Assembly: GCF_030384665.1 (NCBI RefSeq)
Contig: NC_083674.1
Span: 868,001-932,000 of the forward strand
Direction: 5' to 3'
Source: Lodderomyces elongisporus
Taxonomy: Eukaryota > Ascomycota > Pichiomycetes > Serinales > Debaryomycetaceae
DNA length: 64,000 nt
Under the pieces are notes generated by a model that was not told the DNA's origin, searched no databases, and worked only from the letters and a program-made list of their open reading frames with translations. Made by a program: the position numbers and the translations under genes. Shown one piece after another: positions 63,326 through 64,000 of this stretch (positions within the stretch are counted from its first letter, which is position 1; the number at the start of each line of letters is the position of its first letter).

Positions 63326-64000
63326 ATGTCTTCCAAAATTGAAAGGGTCTTTTCAGGTCCAGCTTTGAGCATCAACAACTTCTTAGATAGGATGCCCAAA
63401 ATCTACAATGTCTATTTCATTGCCAGTATATCCACCATTGCTGGTATGATGTTTGGTTTCGATATCTCCTCGATGTCGGCCTTTGTCAGTCAGGATGCCT
63501 ACTTAAAGTATTTTAACAGCCCGGGCTCAGATATGCAAGGTTTCATCACCTCGGCAATGGCCTTGGGTTCCTTCTTTGGCTCCCTCGCTTCCACATTCGT
63601 TTCAGAACCATTCGGTAGAAGATTATCGTTGTTGACCTGTTCGTTCTTCTGGATGGTCGGTGCTGCCATTCAATCCTCTTCCCAAAACAGAGCTCAGTTG
63701 ATCATTGGTCGTATCATTTCCGGTGTTGGTGTTGGTTTCGGTTCATCTGTTGCCCCAATATATGGTTCAGAATTATCACCAAGAAAAATTAGAGGTTTAA
63801 TTGGAGGGTTTTTCCAATTCAGTGTCACCCTCGGTATCATGATCATGTTCTACATCTCATACGGTTTGGGTCAAATCAATGGCACTGCCTCATTCAGAAT
63901 CGCTTGGGGTATCCAAATCGTTCCTGGTATGCTCTTGTTCCTTGGATGTCTCATCATTCCTGAATCTCCTCGTTGGTTGGCCAAACAAGATCAATGGGAA
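63326..64000 (+). CDS. HGT1-type glucose transporter (copy 2, 3' end cut by window)
   Basis: 225 codons from the ATG at 63326 to the window edge, no stop. It is collinear with copy 1 without any insertion or deletion and differs at roughly ten of 225 residues: A8V, K22R, G55S, N61K, T144P, A148S, A151S, L162F, and two near the end. Nucleotide identity is very high in long stretches and drops in short blocks (for example 63753-63777), suggesting gene conversion between the pair. Residue 144 is the Pro usual in sugar porters. Confidence 0.92.
   Translation, partial: MSSKIERVFSGPALSINNFLDRMPKIYNVYFIASISTIAGMMFGFDISSMSAFVSQDAYLKYFNSPGSDMQGFITSAMALGSFFGSLASTFVSEPFGRRLSLLTCSFFWMVGAAIQSSSQNRAQLIIGRIISGVGVGFGSSVAPIYGSELSPRKIRGLIGGFFQFSVTLGIMIMFYISYGLGQINGTASFRIAWGIQIVPGMLLFLGCLIIPESPRWLAKQDQWE

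Noticed and set aside
1..64000. CRISPR arrays, rRNA genes, telomeric or centromeric arrays
   Set aside because: No regularly spaced identical repeats with unique spacers, no rRNA-like sequence, and no large inverted repeats were seen; all arrays are simple sequence.

Overview
This window is nuclear DNA of an ascomycete yeast, most probably from the CUG-Ser ("CTG") clade and in the neighbourhood of Candida/Lodderomyces. The basis is gene content (PHO87-type SPX phosphate transporter, ACS2, cytosolic HSP70, RPN4, HGT1-type glucose transporters, a DUF3605/GIG1-like protein), TTG as the dominant leucine codon with CTG almost absent from the highly expressed genes, and one spliced gene with the yeast consensus signals GTATGT and TACTAAC. 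The species cannot be fixed from sequence alone. Intergenic DNA is unusually long (up to 6.5 kb) and full of simple repeats: AT dinucleotides, CT/CA tracts, A/T homopolymers and long C homopolymers.

Layout. 1-1969 (-): SPX-domain phosphate transporter, cut by the window edge. 3712-4287 (+): small spliced zinc-ribbon protein. 7684-12431 (+): four membrane or ER genes in a row, namely an opsin-related protein without the retinal lysine, POM33/PER33 (TMEM33 family), SND2/ENV10 (TMEM208 family) and SRP21. 12631-13989 (-): MDG1/CRP1-like protein with an N-terminal glycogen-binding-like fold. 14627-23280 (-): an apparently intact 8.65-kb Ty3/Gypsy-type LTR retrotransposon with matching 454-bp LTRs and a 5-bp target duplication. 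24295-28182 (-): full-size ABCG transporter of YOL075C type. 30175-31197 (-): MYG1. 31972-33999 (-): ACS2. 37230-37685 (+): small unrecognised protein. 38280-40214 (-): SSA-type HSP70. 41368-42324 (-): DUF3605/GIG1-like. 43728-44495 (+): diverged phosphoglycerate mutase (GPM2-like). 48265-50361 (+): RPN4. 50495-50722 (+): degenerate solo LTR related to the intact element. 56830-58461 (+) and 63326->64000 (+): two HGT1-type glucose transporters forming a young tandem pair, each behind a very long gene-free region.

How the genes relate. ACS2, the mutase and the two glucose transporters belong to central carbon metabolism. RPN4 and HSP70 belong to proteostasis and stress. POM33, SND2 and SRP21 act at the ER or nuclear envelope, and SND2 (SRP-independent targeting) sits directly beside SRP21 (SRP-dependent targeting). 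These are neighbours, not operons.

The most notable novelty candidate is the retrotransposon. Its gag/pol overlap carries GCG-AGG-C at a +1 junction, combining the P-site codon of the Ty3 shift site with the A-site codon of the Ty1 site. Pol has about 425 residues of acidic sequence before the protease, and the untranslated leader is 1.3 kb long with a triplicated 24-bp unit. Other points are the hidden intron at 3740-4048, a 10-bp-phased array of CGG triplets near 59.4 kb, a strong strand bias of long C-runs, and mosaic divergence between the two transporter genes.
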